Assembly: GCA_002439165.1 (NCBI GenBank)
Contig: DJTE01000032.1
Coordinates: 1 to 64,000 of the forward strand
DNA length: 64,000 nt
DNA from: Chryseobacterium indologenes
GTDB lineage: Bacteria > Bacteroidota > Bacteroidia > Flavobacteriales > Weeksellaceae
Reading direction: 5' to 3'
Below the pieces are notes generated by a model. The model ran no database searches, was not told where the DNA came from, and saw only the letters and a program-made list of their open reading frames with translations. Below, piece after piece: positions 54,692 to 64,000 of the stretch. Both the position numbers and the translations under genes were made by a program. Every line of letters starts with the position of its first letter. Position 1 is the first letter of the stretch.

Positions 54692-55657
54692 ATGAAACAG
54701 AAAACAACCCCTTTAGCAAGGTTTGTCGTCCTTTGCTTTATCACTTTATGGAATCAGTCTTTCGGCCAGAGTAAAAATTATACTGAATGGTATCTTAGAA
54801 CCCCGGACAGTCTTGATGTTTATAACCAGGATATTTATGTACGGGAAACAGGAACGGGAAAAGACACAGTAGTGGTAATTCATGGAGGTTTTGGTGCCAA
54901 TCATGATTACATGCTGGACGCCATTGAAGGGTTGGAAAAGAAATATCATTTCGTACTCTATGACCAGAGGGGCTCTCTGCTTTCTCCCGGCCCGAAAGAG
55001 AAGCTTACCTTTCAGAAAAATGTGAATGATCTGGACTTACTGATCAAACAGCTGGGAAGTAAGAAAGTCAGGATTATGGCTCATTCAATGGGAACACTGG
55101 TTGCGATGGAATATCTTCAGCAGCATCCGGAAAAGGTTTCAAACCTGGTTTTGGTAGGCGCAATCTTTCCAAAGTCCGACAGTATGGCAAGTGTTTTTTC
55201 GAAACGGCAGAATGAACAGGTGAAATTTCTGAGCTCAAGACCTGAGGTAAAAGCTTTACCCATCTATAAAAGATATAAGGAATTGAAAGGCAAATTTACC
55301 AGCGACAGGGAAAGAACAGATTTTAACCGGATGGCTTTTGCTTCGTCCAATATATACAGAATCGACAGGTATAAACTGATGCGTGGCGGATTCCATTACT
55401 ATAAAGAGGACGCATCTGTAATGTCGGAAACTGTAAACTGGAAATACGATTACAGAAAATCACTTAATGACAATGCCAGAACAACCGTTATTTTCGGTGA
55501 TCATGACTTCCTTGATTTTAATGGGGAAGTGTACAGGGAACAGATAAAGAACTATAAGAAAATTGTTTTCAGACTGATCAGATCAGCCGGGCATAATATC
55601 TGGGTAGACCAGCCGGAAATTTTCAGAAAAGAACTGGACATGGCGCTCCAGAGATAA
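54692..55657 (+). CDS. exported alpha/beta hydrolase
   Basis: This 321-residue protein has an N-terminal signal peptide (about 1-25, 'CFITLWNQSFGQ'). The alpha/beta fold is clear: 'TVVVIHGGFGANHDYML' (oxyanion HGG), 'VLYDQRGSLLS', nucleophile Ser in 'MAHSMGTLVAMEYL' (AHSMG in place of GxSxG), Asp in 'TVIFGDHDFLDF', and His in 'SAGHNIWVDQPE'. The pattern is that of the proline iminopeptidase-like group. It would act in the periplasm. The substrate is unknown. A terminator follows at 55693-55724. Confidence 0.8.
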   Translation: MKQKTTPLARFVVLCFITLWNQSFGQSKNYTEWYLRTPDSLDVYNQDIYVRETGTGKDTVVVIHGGFGANHDYMLDAIEGLEKKYHFVLYDQRGSLLSPGPKEKLTFQKNVNDLDLLIKQLGSKKVRIMAHSMGTLVAMEYLQQHPEKVSNLVLVGAIFPKSDSMASVFSKRQNEQVKFLSSRPEVKALPIYKRYKELKGKFTSDRERTDFNRMAFASSNIYRIDRYKLMRGGFHYYKEDASVMSETVNWKYDYRKSLNDNARTTVIFGDHDFLDFNGEVYREQIKNYKKIVFRLIRSAGHNIWVDQPEIFRKELDMALQR

Positions 55658-55692
55658 AAACAATATATTGTTCAGTAAACACAACTTTCAGT

Positions 55693-55724
55693 CCTGTTTT
55701 GCAATCTGTAAAACAGGCTTTTTT
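55693..55724 (+). terminator. terminator of the hydrolase gene
   Basis: Stem CCTGTTTT (55693-55700) with AAAACAGG (55710-55717) and the tail CTTTTTTA. Confidence 0.8.
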
Positions 55725-55953
55725 ATATTCGTGCAGAAGAAAGCCATCTCCACTGTCTGTATAAAGAATATAAAAATAAACAGAATTAAACCTGAATTTC
55801 GGGTTTTAAAAAAAGTTAAGCAGGCATTATTAAAACAGGTTGGACAACTGTTCAGGTAATTCATTATATTAGCAGATTAAAGGTTCTCAGGGTAAATATT
55901 AAAAAACTATCACATCCGGAATCTGAATTCTGACAGCAAAACATTCAAAAATA

Positions 55954-57246
55954 ATGAGACAATCTGTTTTAGTAACTGTGTTTTTTTTATCTCTGTACAG
56001 CATCAGGGGGCAAAATCAACAATATCCCAACGATAGTATTTCTACTTATTTTAATGAAATTAAAACGGCTTCAAAAGAAAACAGAGAGCTTTGGAATAAG
56101 GATCTGTATGGCCCTGTAATTTTAATAGATCCTAAAACAAGAGAGGTTTTTGCCAATGAGCCGGATAATGAAGGAGCGCTGAAACCCAATGGAACCATCT
56201 ATTCCGGAATTCTGCCCAATAAGATAAATATAGCCAATACCGCTGTAAACTGGAATGGAAAAAGATGGGCCATGATTATGCTGCCTCTTCCACGGAATAA
56301 ACAGAGCAGGATTAATTTACTGGCTCATGAGTCTTTTCACAGTATTCAGCCTTCCCTGGGATTTGAACTCAATAATGTTGAGAATAATCACCTTGACCAA
56401 AAGAATGGAAGAATTTATCTGCGCCTGGAGCTGGAAGCATTAAAGAAAGCCTTGATGTCTTCCTCGGAAAAAGAATTAAACCGGTATCTGACCCATGCAT
56501 TTACCTTTAGAAAATACAGGCACTCACTCTATCCTGATTCAGCAGATACAGAAAACCTGCTGGAACTGAATGAGGGAATTGCAGAATTTACAGGAGTCAT
56601 AGTCAGTGGCAGGAACAAAGCACAGACCGCAGCGTTCTTTGTAAAAAAAACAGACGATTTTTTCAAAAGTCCTACCTTTGTGCGCTCATTTGCTTATTAT
56701 ACCACACCAATCTACGGATATCTTCTGTATAATAAAGATAAAAGCTGGAACAGGAAGATTACAGCAAAAACAGACCTGACCGGTTATTTCATAAAAGCAT
56801 TCGCCATTAAGCTTCCGGGCGATTTAAAGAAATCTGTTGAGAAGATATCCGGTCTCTATAATGGACGGGCTGTAACAGAGGAAGAAACAGCAAGAGAAGA
56901 AAAGACAAAGAAACTTATTGCCGGATACAAATCCCGGCTGATAGACAGTCCCCACTTTGAACTCAGGTTTGAAAAGATGAATGTATCCTTTGATCCTGGA
57001 AATATCGTCCCCATAGAAGACAAAGGAACCGTTTACCCCAATATCCGGGTAACAGACCTTTGGGGTATTCTCAACGTTGAAAACGGAGCACTGATGAGCC
57101 CGAACTGGGACAAAATTTCAATAACCGCCCCAACCCGAACAGAAGGCCGGAAAATATCCGGAGACGGCTGGGTATTGGAACTGGCCAATGGTTACAGCAT
57201 CGTGAAGGATGATGCAGGCGGAAACTTCAGGCTGAAAAAAGAATAA
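55954..57246 (+). CDS. exported protein with HESFH and a downstream Glu (metallopeptidase-like)
   Basis: This 430-residue protein has a signal peptide (1-20, 'VFFLSLYSIRGQ'). HESFH at 125-129 is an HExxH zinc motif. 'LLELNEGIAEFTGVIVSG' at about 202-218 has Glu207 and Glu211 about 80 residues later, the place of the third ligand in gluzincins. The C-terminal part (about 310-430) is beta-rich, with 'VTDLWGILNVENGALMSP'. No family was recognised, so it could be a new or poorly known peptidase; the Glu third ligand is inferred. Confidence 0.65.
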   Translation: MRQSVLVTVFFLSLYSIRGQNQQYPNDSISTYFNEIKTASKENRELWNKDLYGPVILIDPKTREVFANEPDNEGALKPNGTIYSGILPNKINIANTAVNWNGKRWAMIMLPLPRNKQSRINLLAHESFHSIQPSLGFELNNVENNHLDQKNGRIYLRLELEALKKALMSSSEKELNRYLTHAFTFRKYRHSLYPDSADTENLLELNEGIAEFTGVIVSGRNKAQTAAFFVKKTDDFFKSPTFVRSFAYYTTPIYGYLLYNKDKSWNRKITAKTDLTGYFIKAFAIKLPGDLKKSVEKISGLYNGRAVTEEETAREEKTKKLIAGYKSRLIDSPHFELRFEKMNVSFDPGNIVPIEDKGTVYPNIRVTDLWGILNVENGALMSPNWDKISITAPTRTEGRKISGDGWVLELANGYSIVKDDAGGNFRLKKE

Positions 57247-57488
57247 TCGATCCGGGTTTTACCGATCCATTTTACAGCATTTCCTGATCTGTTTTTCAGA
57301 CAGATAATCGTATCGTTTTCTTAACCTGTGAAGGGGCTGTCATCAGGAAGTTTTTTCCGGCAGCGATGCTATCGGCAGCAATCAGGCTTCCTGATGTTGT
57401 ATGGTTATTTTTGCATGATTTTTATTTTTTAGTTCTCGGATTCTGAAGTTTTCCTGAGAAATTGCATGGTTTTATCAGTACTTATCCA

Positions 57489-58025
57489 TCAGATTTGAGG
57501 AGTAATTTCAATCTGTTCTTCAAACTCCAAAAAATCTTCATGCAGACCGCTTACAGGTTTTCCCGGTTCATCCGTTTCCCTGTTTTGCGTCATCAGGATC
57601 CAGCTGTCATTGCTTTCATAATCAAAATTCCCTTCATCAAAAATGCCGAGCATATTGTACAGCATACCCTTTGCATAGGCCGTCAGAAAACGGTTAAGCT
57701 TCTCTGTACCGATTCCGGAGCTTATTTCTTCATAAATCCTGCTCACCTCCGGACCGAATTCTCCGGCAGCATCCACATTTCCTCCTACATCATGAGCAGA
57801 GAGATACATCTCTTTCAGGATCATAAACCTTGCCCATTGGGGGAGCCCTTCCCGGAATTCACTCCATGCCCAGTCAAGAGGTTTCCTGGCTCCGGATTTT
57901 ACCATCCGCAGGACGAGTTCTTCAAGGTGCTGTTTCTCAGATTCGTTTAATTTTGAGATTTCAAATTCATAGTATTTTTTGTTAGACCCGGACAATTGAT
58001 CCAGTTGTTTTTTTATCTCTTCCAT
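57489..58025 (-). CDS. hypothetical cytoplasmic protein
   Basis: A protein of about 178 residues from the ATG at 58025; an ATG at 58097 would add a very basic lead that overlaps another frame. It is helical and acidic: 'EEIKKQLDQLSGSNKKYYEF', 'EKQHLEELVLRMVKSGARKP', 'LPQWARFMILKEMYLSAHDV'. The start overlaps the stop of the frame at 58013-58510 on the same strand, suggesting translational coupling. No family was recognised. Confidence 0.6.
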   Translation of the reverse strand: MEEIKKQLDQLSGSNKKYYEFEISKLNESEKQHLEELVLRMVKSGARKPLDWAWSEFREGLPQWARFMILKEMYLSAHDVGGNVDAAGEFGPEVSRIYEEISSGIGTEKLNRFLTAYAKGMLYNMLGIFDEGNFDYESNDSWILMTQNRETDEPGKPVSGLHEDFLEFEEQIEITPQI

Positions 58026-58510
58026 AGTTTTGATTTTCCTGTACGAATATCGGGTATTTCTTCTTCTCTTATCTCTGTTTCTCTGATTTTTATCCATTGC
58101 GGCTGCATGTAGCTGTATATAAAACAGATATTTATAGCGGGCCAGTCGGCAGCTTTGATAATAACAGCTATCTCATCACCCGGAACTTTATTGATGTTTC
58201 CTATGTTTTGCCGTAAGTCCGGTCCGGGAACATATAAATTGCCGTGATTCAGATTTAATACCTGTAAGTTCTTGGAAATGAGCTGTAACCGCAGGTTTTT
58301 GGCAATGGTTTTCTTAATGAACCGGTCATAGCCGGAAATCGTGTCTGTGTCAACTGGAGTGTTATCAATACCGCTGACAAATGATATGGTAAGGGTGCCC
58401 GGCTGCCTGTCCCCGTTAAAATACCAATGATGAATTCCTGTTTCTGCTGGGCACAGACAGAGCTGAAAGCTGGGATGAATCGGCCGGTTATTTATCCGAC
58501 CACAAATTAT
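58013..58510 (-). pseudogene. cryptic 165-codon open frame without ATG, GTG or TTG near its start
   Basis: Reading the minus strand from just after a TAG at 58513-58511, a frame stays open to TAA at 58015-58013. It reads like protein: 'PAETGIHHWYFNGDRQPGTL', 'FVSGIDNTPVDTDTISGYDR', 'LQLISKNLQVLNLNHGNLYV', 'KAADWPAINICFIYSYMQ'. There is no usable start before that text. Its stop overlaps the next gene's ATG (58025), as in coupled genes. A 5'-truncated remnant or a frameshifted gene is the likely explanation. Confidence 0.45.
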
Positions 58511-58678
58511 CTACATAGGAAAACCAAAGATGTCTATAAAGTGTCTACATCTTTCTGAAACTGCATAAAATAGGCTGTTTTTGTGAAGAAGAAGGATTGT
58601 TTTTAAGCCTGATAAATTGGGAATATAATATTTACCTTACGATCAGATCATCCTGATCGTCATTAAAAAACAGCCCAT

Positions 58679-58712
58679 AAAAAGCACCAATTGAGAACAG
58701 TTGGTGCTTTTT
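58679..58712. terminator. bidirectional terminator after the LysM-like giant gene
   Basis: A perfect 12-bp stem AAAAAGCACCAA (58679-58690) with TTGGTGCTTTTT (58701-58712) and a 10-base loop. It ends the minus-strand gene whose stop is at 58761. Confidence 0.85.
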
Positions 58713-58760
58713 GTGGTTCGTGAAATTCACGGGATCATCTTCAAAAAAAATTTTGAGGAT

Positions 58761-61700
58761 CTAATTGAGATCAGTAATATTTTTATAATAAAGGACAATA
58801 TTTTTAAGCTCTATCATGGGCAGTTTACTCTCGCTGAGCGATGAGAAGACTGCTATATCGATCTGGAACCAGGCCCCGTTGCTTACAGGTCTGTGCTGGC
58901 TGTACCATATTTTAAGAGTCTGAGCAAGACGGCAGACAAATGGATCAGATTCACTGAATTCAGGCTGACATCCTCCGGAAGGCATAGTATAATCTTCAGG
59001 AATTTCAAACGTGAACGGTGCGGCCATCAATACCGGTAGTTCTATGGCAGGAAGCAGATCACCTGAGGAAGCAAGCAGAGGATAATTCCATGATACGCTG
59101 AGTTTCACCAGTTGCTCATCCAGTTCATCATAAGTGAAGAAGGTAATGAAGAAATTGGCCAATTGCTGTGCCAGCGGCAGAGTGGTGCCTGCTTCATTAC
59201 TGATTCTGGCAATATCAAAAATATCATCACTGCTGAGTAAAGGAATCAGTTTATTGGAGAACCTAACCAATGGCGTACGGTAAATAAAGTCATTTACTGT
59301 CGGATTATAAGGGATAAGGTCTTCGTTGCGGATAACAGACAATCCGGCCCATGCATACTGAAACTGTAATATATTCAGGGCATCGGTGTTTACGGTGCGG
59401 GAAGGAATGTTGAAAGATTCTTCCCAGGACAGATAGGTCCCGTCAGCTGCCTGATACCAATATGCATTAGGAATAGGGGTTCCTTTTTTATCCGTAGCAT
59501 TTACTTTCGTATAATGATCAATGGTAACATAAGGGGCTTGCGGAAGGTCTACCTCCATAACGGCCTTAGTTCCACGGTACAGTGACAGATCATCGGCAGG
59601 CATATCCACAGATGGAATAATCGTTACCAGCAGGCGGTTGTCAAAATCAATGTCATCTGTCTGACGGATAATAAAGTCGTATGCACGGACAGTAGCATTG
59701 GCATAAGGATTGCCGGAAAGCAGTCCGCTAAACTGGCTCCAGGCAACAGCGAGGTTATTGGCCAGGGTTACCATAGTCTGTAATGCATAGTAAGCATTCA
59801 TCAGATGAGGATCATTATTGTCCGACTGGGCGGTGATCAGCTTAAGATCCCGGTTGAAATCATCCAGTACATGAGGCCACACGGTTACAAACTGTGCCAG
59901 ATCACTGAAGAGATCACGGGTAGGTGTACCCAGCGCTCTGGCAGAAGGATTGGGGATCATATTAAACTCAATATCAGAAAATATCTTGTCCTGAGCCGCC
60001 TGATCTTCCGTATAGGAATAAGTGAAGTCCCATTCGGATGCTTTGGCCAGGCGTGTTTTGGTAGTATCACCTTCTACGGAAACACCTCTGCCTGTTTGTG
60101 TAGTTAATGTAGGCGGGGTAGGATAATTACGCAATACCACAGGAATATCCACATTACCCAGATTCTGCTGCAGTGATCCGGTAGCAGGAATTGTCTTAAA
60201 CGTACTGCTGTTTACATCGGCAGGAATAATAAAGGTAAGCCAGTTGGACCCCTGATAACCATTGATTCCTGTCACATCGCTGATGTCGCATTCCACATGG
60301 GTTATTACATAGGTCATGTCAAGATCTACACTGGTAAATTCTTTGGCATTTTTTGTAGAAAAGCTAAAGGTAAGGAAAGAGTCTGTATCGGCTGCATCCT
60401 TTTCATTCAACTGTATCTTCGAAGTGGAGATGCTGTATTCTTTTGCATCATTATCTGTTTTGTTGCCGATCACAGGTGTGCCATACAGACGTGGAGGTGT
60501 CTGATAGTTACCGGATGCTGTAAAATCCGATTCGGCAGTTACCTCAAACTGTACCAGCGCATTTACCGTGTAGGCATTGCCCAGCTGGTTAAGCAATTGC
60601 TGTCTGAACTTCTCTTTGGCATTGCCCAGACTGGTATTATCTCCGGTTATTGGAGGGACATATGGAGCAGTAAGTATCGGTTTTACCTCCGAAGCAATAG
60701 CTTCAGCCAATAAGGTCTTGGCATTAGTGATAGCCTGCAGATAAGAGTCAGCATTGATATCCTGTGTTGCCAGCCAGTCTTTTTCTTCTTTCTGCTTCAG
60801 CTGGTCTACAAGGAAAGCAGGTATTGCATAGTCTGCGCTCAGGAACACATCGATGGCATTGAGAGACTGAGCTCCCCAGGTATCCATATCTATGCCTGTA
60901 AAGGTCTGTACTTCGCCTTTGCTGCAATCCAGCCCCTGTCCTGTTATATAGTTGCACACCGGTACACCGCTTTTGGAAACAAGACTTGTGGCTAATGGCT
61001 TAGGGGCGTAAAATACAGCATTCAGCAGACTGTAAGTGTAAATATTGATACGGTACTTGTTAAACTGTTCCGCTGTCAGCTGCTGCTGCAGTGCTTCGTC
61101 GAACAGAGTTTTGCTTTCATATAAAGTTCCTGTCAAAGTACTGATCGCAGAGGTAACATCTGCCGGTACACCGTCTGCTGCCAGTTGTGCAATAGAATCA
61201 GCCGTCAGCTGATAAGTACCTGCCTGATTTACCTTCCAGTAAATACCCTGGCCGGATTTTAAGCCCATACGGACTACAAATACAGCCTGGCTATTGGTAC
61301 CGCCTGCTGTTGCAGCATTGGTACCGATGGCAATCTTCAGTTCGTAATGGCCAACACTTAAGAAGGCTGCTTCAAATAAAGCGGCAAACTCGTTCAGACT
61401 GTACTGCGGACCCGTGCCTGCCTGTGCTGTTGTGGACATTGTTTTAGGTTTCACCTGCGTAAGGGCACAGGTTACCAGGGCACTGTCTTTAAAATCAGTG
61501 TTAACATATTCCAGGTCTCTGAAAAAATCCAGATTTACGGTGAGCTGCAATATAGAGCGGGTATCAATATCTGCGGTATTAACCGGGCTGGTGAGCGGAT
61601 TCATTGCAGGAGCTGTTGCCTGTCTGCCCATACTGCGTTCTGATAAATAAGTATAAATATCTTTTACAAACTGGAGCAGCTGGTTGAGCTGGTCACCGGA

Positions 61701-64000
61701 CAGATCTGCATTTTTACCAGGTGTAAGTGATGTGCTTAGGGTAATCGTCAGTGTATTTTTACCATTTGCCGGATTTAGCTGGGTAAGCTGATAATATATA
61801 TTCGTGTAGATCAGCAGGTCATTGGCTGCGTTCTGCTTCCAGTCCTGCTGCTGGTCTGCCGGTACATCGGGCAGTTCGGTATAACGCTGGGTATTAAAGT
61901 TAAATTCCAGTTTTAGTTCCGGCTGATTATCAGTACCCAAATCAAACAGATAACTCAGCTCTACACTTGGCCATTTACCAAGTCCTTTCAGTTCATCTAC
62001 ATATCCTGTCCGGATAGGAAGATTATTGACAGGTGTGGCAGGATTCAGTTTTGGATCTGTGAACGGAGTGACGGTTACATTACCGTAGTAATCTACCCAG
62101 TCGAAATGTACCTGTACCTGGTGACCAATACCGAGATAAGGATTGCCCGCCTCCTGAGGATAATCTTCCGGATAAGTCATAAAGGGATTGGGCTTGGCAT
62201 ACCTGGAAATGGGAACAATCTGATTATAGTACCATATCAGGTCATCCTGACCGGTGGCTGTTTTGCCCAGTACATCGTCCTGTGTCTGCGGTTTGGCAGG
62301 TCCTGCAGGAAGACCTGTAATGCTTTCTCTGAACCAATGGTTCTCCACGATCTTATAACTGAGCAGGTTATACATATTGTTGAGGTATACTTCAGCATAA
62401 TCTGGATCAGTGACCTTAGGTTGCCGGTCAGGATCAGGGTTTGGATTCGTCCTGCTCAGATCAAAGCCTGCCGTACCTTGCTGTACGGCTGTTACCTTAT
62501 GCAGGATCTGGTCATTGATGGTAAGGGTGGTAGGATTTACAAAAATGTTCATTACATCTCTGGCAGCCCAGGCCATAGCAGCTGTATCTATAAAGTAATA
62601 AGCTGCAATGCTTTCAAAAGTAGTGCCTGCTTTGCCACTGTTACTGATCGTGTATTGTACCTGAGGTAAGACAATAAGTTGCCATAATTGGAGATTGTTC
62701 CAGTCGTTTATGCTAGGATTTAACTGCTGAATAGCTGCTGCGTCCACATCATAATAAGAAGCGATAGAAGAGAGCGTATTGCCCGGACCATTAGTCCCTA
62801 CTTCATATATCAGTTCATTAAAGATAATAACAGGTACGGGATAGTTGGCATCGGCTTTAGTATTAAGAGGAATTTTTTTATTCAGTTCGACCAGTTCGGC
62901 AGGAAGTATATTGAAAAGTGCAGTAATAGCATCAATGGTATTGCCCGATTTGTTTACACTGTATGATAATCCTTTCTGCATTTCGCTTTGTGCATATACT
63001 ACACAGGAGTTTACATCTATTTTATCGCCGGTTACGGCACAGGTCATGTAATCGGTCGGCTTGTTATTGTATTCACTGCTATATGTAACCAGCAGGCGTA
63101 TATTGGCCGTATCTCCTTTACCGAATATACTGGAAGGGAAACCTGTATTGCTTTCGGTCTCGTTGTACATGAGATAGTAGCCTCCTGAACGGGTAATGCT
63201 GCATTCCCACAGCAGACGTACAAAATCATAGAGGCTGTTCAGTACACCTGTAACAGGTGTTGCTTCTTCAATCTCATTTTCTGTTTTTTTCAGGGCAAAG
63301 GTATCAGGATTGGTTTCGGTAGAAAGATTAGCCTGTACGATAAATGTTTTCATATGCTCCATTCCGGCGGATAATAAACCGTCTGAGCCTTCATACAGCC
63401 ATTGTATATCGATTATCTTATCCATATTATTGCTGGCTGATTTTGGATCCAGCGCAAGAAGCAGTCTCTGCAGAACCGTAGCACCTGCTTCACCTGCACC
63501 CATAAGTTCATAGCTGTAAGCGTTTACCGGAGCTGTGGAATCAGAATCAAGCAACTTGATTTCTATATCAATCATGGTACTCCATCCATAGTAAGAAGAT
63601 GGGCGGTAGTCCATAACACCTTTGGCTGCGTCGTATTGCCCGATCTGGATACTGAATGCCGAACCTTGTTTTTTAGGAAGTGCCAGTTGGTTCAGCAGGC
63701 CGGAAGGAAACTGCCAGATGAGAGGCGATACATTGCTCTGGTCTCCGGATGATCCATAAGGCAGCTTCAGTGCTCCGGAGGTCTGCCATTGTGTAGTTGT
63801 CTGGAAGGTATACTGCACCGGCTGAAGGTTAAAAGGCTTCATAGGAGCCAACTTCAGCACATCAGGTTGTATACCTGTTTTCTGTGCATAGGTAAGCAGA
63901 GTACCGATCTGGTTAATATCTTCAGAGGTTAGTGCTATATCAAGGATATTACCTCCTTCTTCCTGGTTGGTTTTTCCATTGAACTGAAGCCAGTGTAAAG
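58761..64000 (-). CDS. very large LysM-like protein, 5' end beyond the window
   Basis: At least 1745 codons are present. The frame stays open past the right edge, where it reads 'NILDIALTSEDINQIGTLLT' and 'QKTGIQPDVLKLAPMKPFNL', so the true start is outside. It has no signal visible here. Two LysM-like stretches are around 62.4-62.8 kb: 'NTLSSIASYYDVDAAAIQQL' with 'LQLWQLIVLP', and 'TTFESIAAYYFIDTAAMAWA' with 'TLTINDQ'. The rest is acidic, rich in Thr, Asn and Ala, with no recognised domain. C-terminal text 'SGGCQPEFSESDPFVCRLAQ' has two cysteines. The repetitive, uncommon makeup suggests a large structural or toxin-like secreted protein, but this is inference. Confidence 0.65.
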   Translation of the reverse strand, partial: LHWLQFNGKTNQEEGGNILDIALTSEDINQIGTLLTYAQKTGIQPDVLKLAPMKPFNLQPVQYTFQTTTQWQTSGALKLPYGSSGDQSNVSPLIWQFPSGLLNQLALPKKQGSAFSIQIGQYDAAKGVMDYRPSSYYGWSTMIDIEIKLLDSDSTAPVNAYSYELMGAGEAGATVLQRLLLALDPKSASNNMDKIIDIQWLYEGSDGLLSAGMEHMKTFIVQANLSTETNPDTFALKKTENEIEEATPVTGVLNSLYDFVRLLWECSITRSGGYYLMYNETESNTGFPSSIFGKGDTANIRLLVTYSSEYNNKPTDYMTCAVTGDKIDVNSCVVYAQSEMQKGLSYSVNKSGNTIDAITALFNILPAELVELNKKIPLNTKADANYPVPVIIFNELIYEVGTNGPGNTLSSIASYYDVDAAAIQQLNPSINDWNNLQLWQLIVLPQVQYTISNSGKAGTTFESIAAYYFIDTAAMAWAARDVMNIFVNPTTLTINDQILHKVTAVQQGTAGFDLSRTNPNPDPDRQPKVTDPDYAEVYLNNMYNLLSYKIVENHWFRESITGLPAGPAKPQTQDDVLGKTATGQDDLIWYYNQIVPISRYAKPNPFMTYPEDYPQEAGNPYLGIGHQVQVHFDWVDYYGNVTVTPFTDPKLNPATPVNNLPIRTGYVDELKGLGKWPSVELSYLFDLGTDNQPELKLEFNFNTQRYTELPDVPADQQQDWKQNAANDLLIYTNIYYQLTQLNPANGKNTLTITLSTSLTPGKNADLSGDQLNQLLQFVKDIYTYLSERSMGRQATAPAMNPLTSPVNTADIDTRSILQLTVNLDFFRDLEYVNTDFKDSALVTCALTQVKPKTMSTTAQAGTGPQYSLNEFAALFEAAFLSVGHYELKIAIGTNAATAGGTNSQAVFVVRMGLKSGQGIYWKVNQAGTYQLTADSIAQLAADGVPADVTSAISTLTGTLYESKTLFDEALQQQLTAEQFNKYRINIYTYSLLNAVFYAPKPLATSLVSKSGVPVCNYITGQGLDCSKGEVQTFTGIDMDTWGAQSLNAIDVFLSADYAIPAFLVDQLKQKEEKDWLATQDINADSYLQAITNAKTLLAEAIASEVKPILTAPYVPPITGDNTSLGNAKEKFRQQLLNQLGNAYTVNALVQFEVTAESDFTASGNYQTPPRLYGTPVIGNKTDNDAKEYSISTSKIQLNEKDAADTDSFLTFSFSTKNAKEFTSVDLDMTYVITHVECDISDVTGINGYQGSNWLTFIIPADVNSSTFKTIPATGSLQQNLGNVDIPVVLRNYPTPPTLTTQTGRGVSVEGDTTKTRLAKASEWDFTYSYTEDQAAQDKIFSDIEFNMIPNPSARALGTPTRDLFSDLAQFVTVWPHVLDDFNRDLKLITAQSDNNDPHLMNAYYALQTMVTLANNLAVAWSQFSGLLSGNPYANATVRAYDFIIRQTDDIDFDNRLLVTIIPSVDMPADDLSLYRGTKAVMEVDLPQAPYVTIDHYTKVNATDKKGTPIPNAYWYQAADGTYLSWEESFNIPSRTVNTDALNILQFQYAWAGLSVIRNEDLIPYNPTVNDFIYRTPLVRFSNKLIPLLSSDDIFDIARISNEAGTTLPLAQQLANFFITFFTYDELDEQLVKLSVSWNYPLLASSGDLLPAIELPVLMAAPFTFEIPEDYTMPSGGCQPEFSESDPFVCRLAQTLKIWYSQHRPVSNGAWFQIDIAVFSSLSESKLPMIELKNIVLYYKNITDLN

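Noticed and set aside
1..64000. CRISPR arrays, tRNA and rRNA genes, integrases
   Set aside because: No regularly spaced short repeats, cloverleaf-like genes or rRNA text were seen; the direct repeats around the RHS modules are single pairs, not arrays.

Overview
The window looks like chromosome of a Chryseobacterium-like member of the Flavobacteriia (Bacteroidota). The supporting signs are a low G+C content, promoters of the TTG-N19-TAnnTTTG type instead of Shine-Dalgarno driven starts, many short exported proteins with signal peptides ending in AQ/SQ, a type IX secretion (T9SS) C-terminal sorting domain, AraC/TPR membrane regulators, LytTR two-component genes and YD/RHS proteins with a DPDGR boundary. 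The species assignment is inference. I saw no rRNA, tRNA or CRISPR array.

Layout. (1) 0.4-6.9 kb: a GbsR/MarR-type regulator followed by a tight co-directional run of seven or eight genes: membrane-anchored SRPBCC, SAM methyltransferase, small membrane protein, DCC-family CPMC protein, fatty acid desaturase, second SRPBCC, DUF2071/YqjF and TIGR01777 epimerase-like protein. It looks like an undescribed lipid or hydrophobic small-molecule modification operon. A near-identical palindrome sits before the regulator and again before the operon, so a shared operator is likely. A GH29 alpha-L-fucosidase follows directly. (2) 8.5-20.7 kb: mostly housekeeping or unremarkable genes, including lpdA, a patatin-like hydrolase, an ABC ATPase with no permease beside it, a large cytoplasmic protein of unknown function and a LytTR response regulator/histidine kinase pair.

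(3) 21.6-33.1 kb: the most interesting region, a polymorphic-toxin locus. Two consecutive exported YD/RHS proteins form a split shell. The second ends in a variable tip carrying HEGDH. Behind it lie three displaced, truncated copies of the RHS core, each fused to a different A+T-rich tip and each followed by a small exported protein that overlaps it or almost does. Three of the four tips carry an HExxH zinc-peptidase motif (HEGDH, HEIAHTLGLEH, HEVIH). A 100-bp direct repeat marks the start of one module and the end of the array.

(4) 33.3-45.5 kb: a surface-type lipoprotein beta-lactamase-fold hydrolase, an OafA-type acyltransferase, an S41 peptidase, an M43-like secreted metallopeptidase with a T9SS sorting domain, an AraC/TPR regulator and an SDR oxidoreductase. 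(5) 45.7-53.7 kb: a 2366-residue exported repeat protein followed by two small transposase-like HTH proteins. (6) 53.9-64 kb: small and hypothetical genes, an alpha/beta hydrolase, an exported HExxH protein, a cryptic start-less ORF (58.0-58.5 kb) overlapping its downstream neighbour, and the 3' 5.2 kb of a very large LysM-like protein that runs off the right edge.
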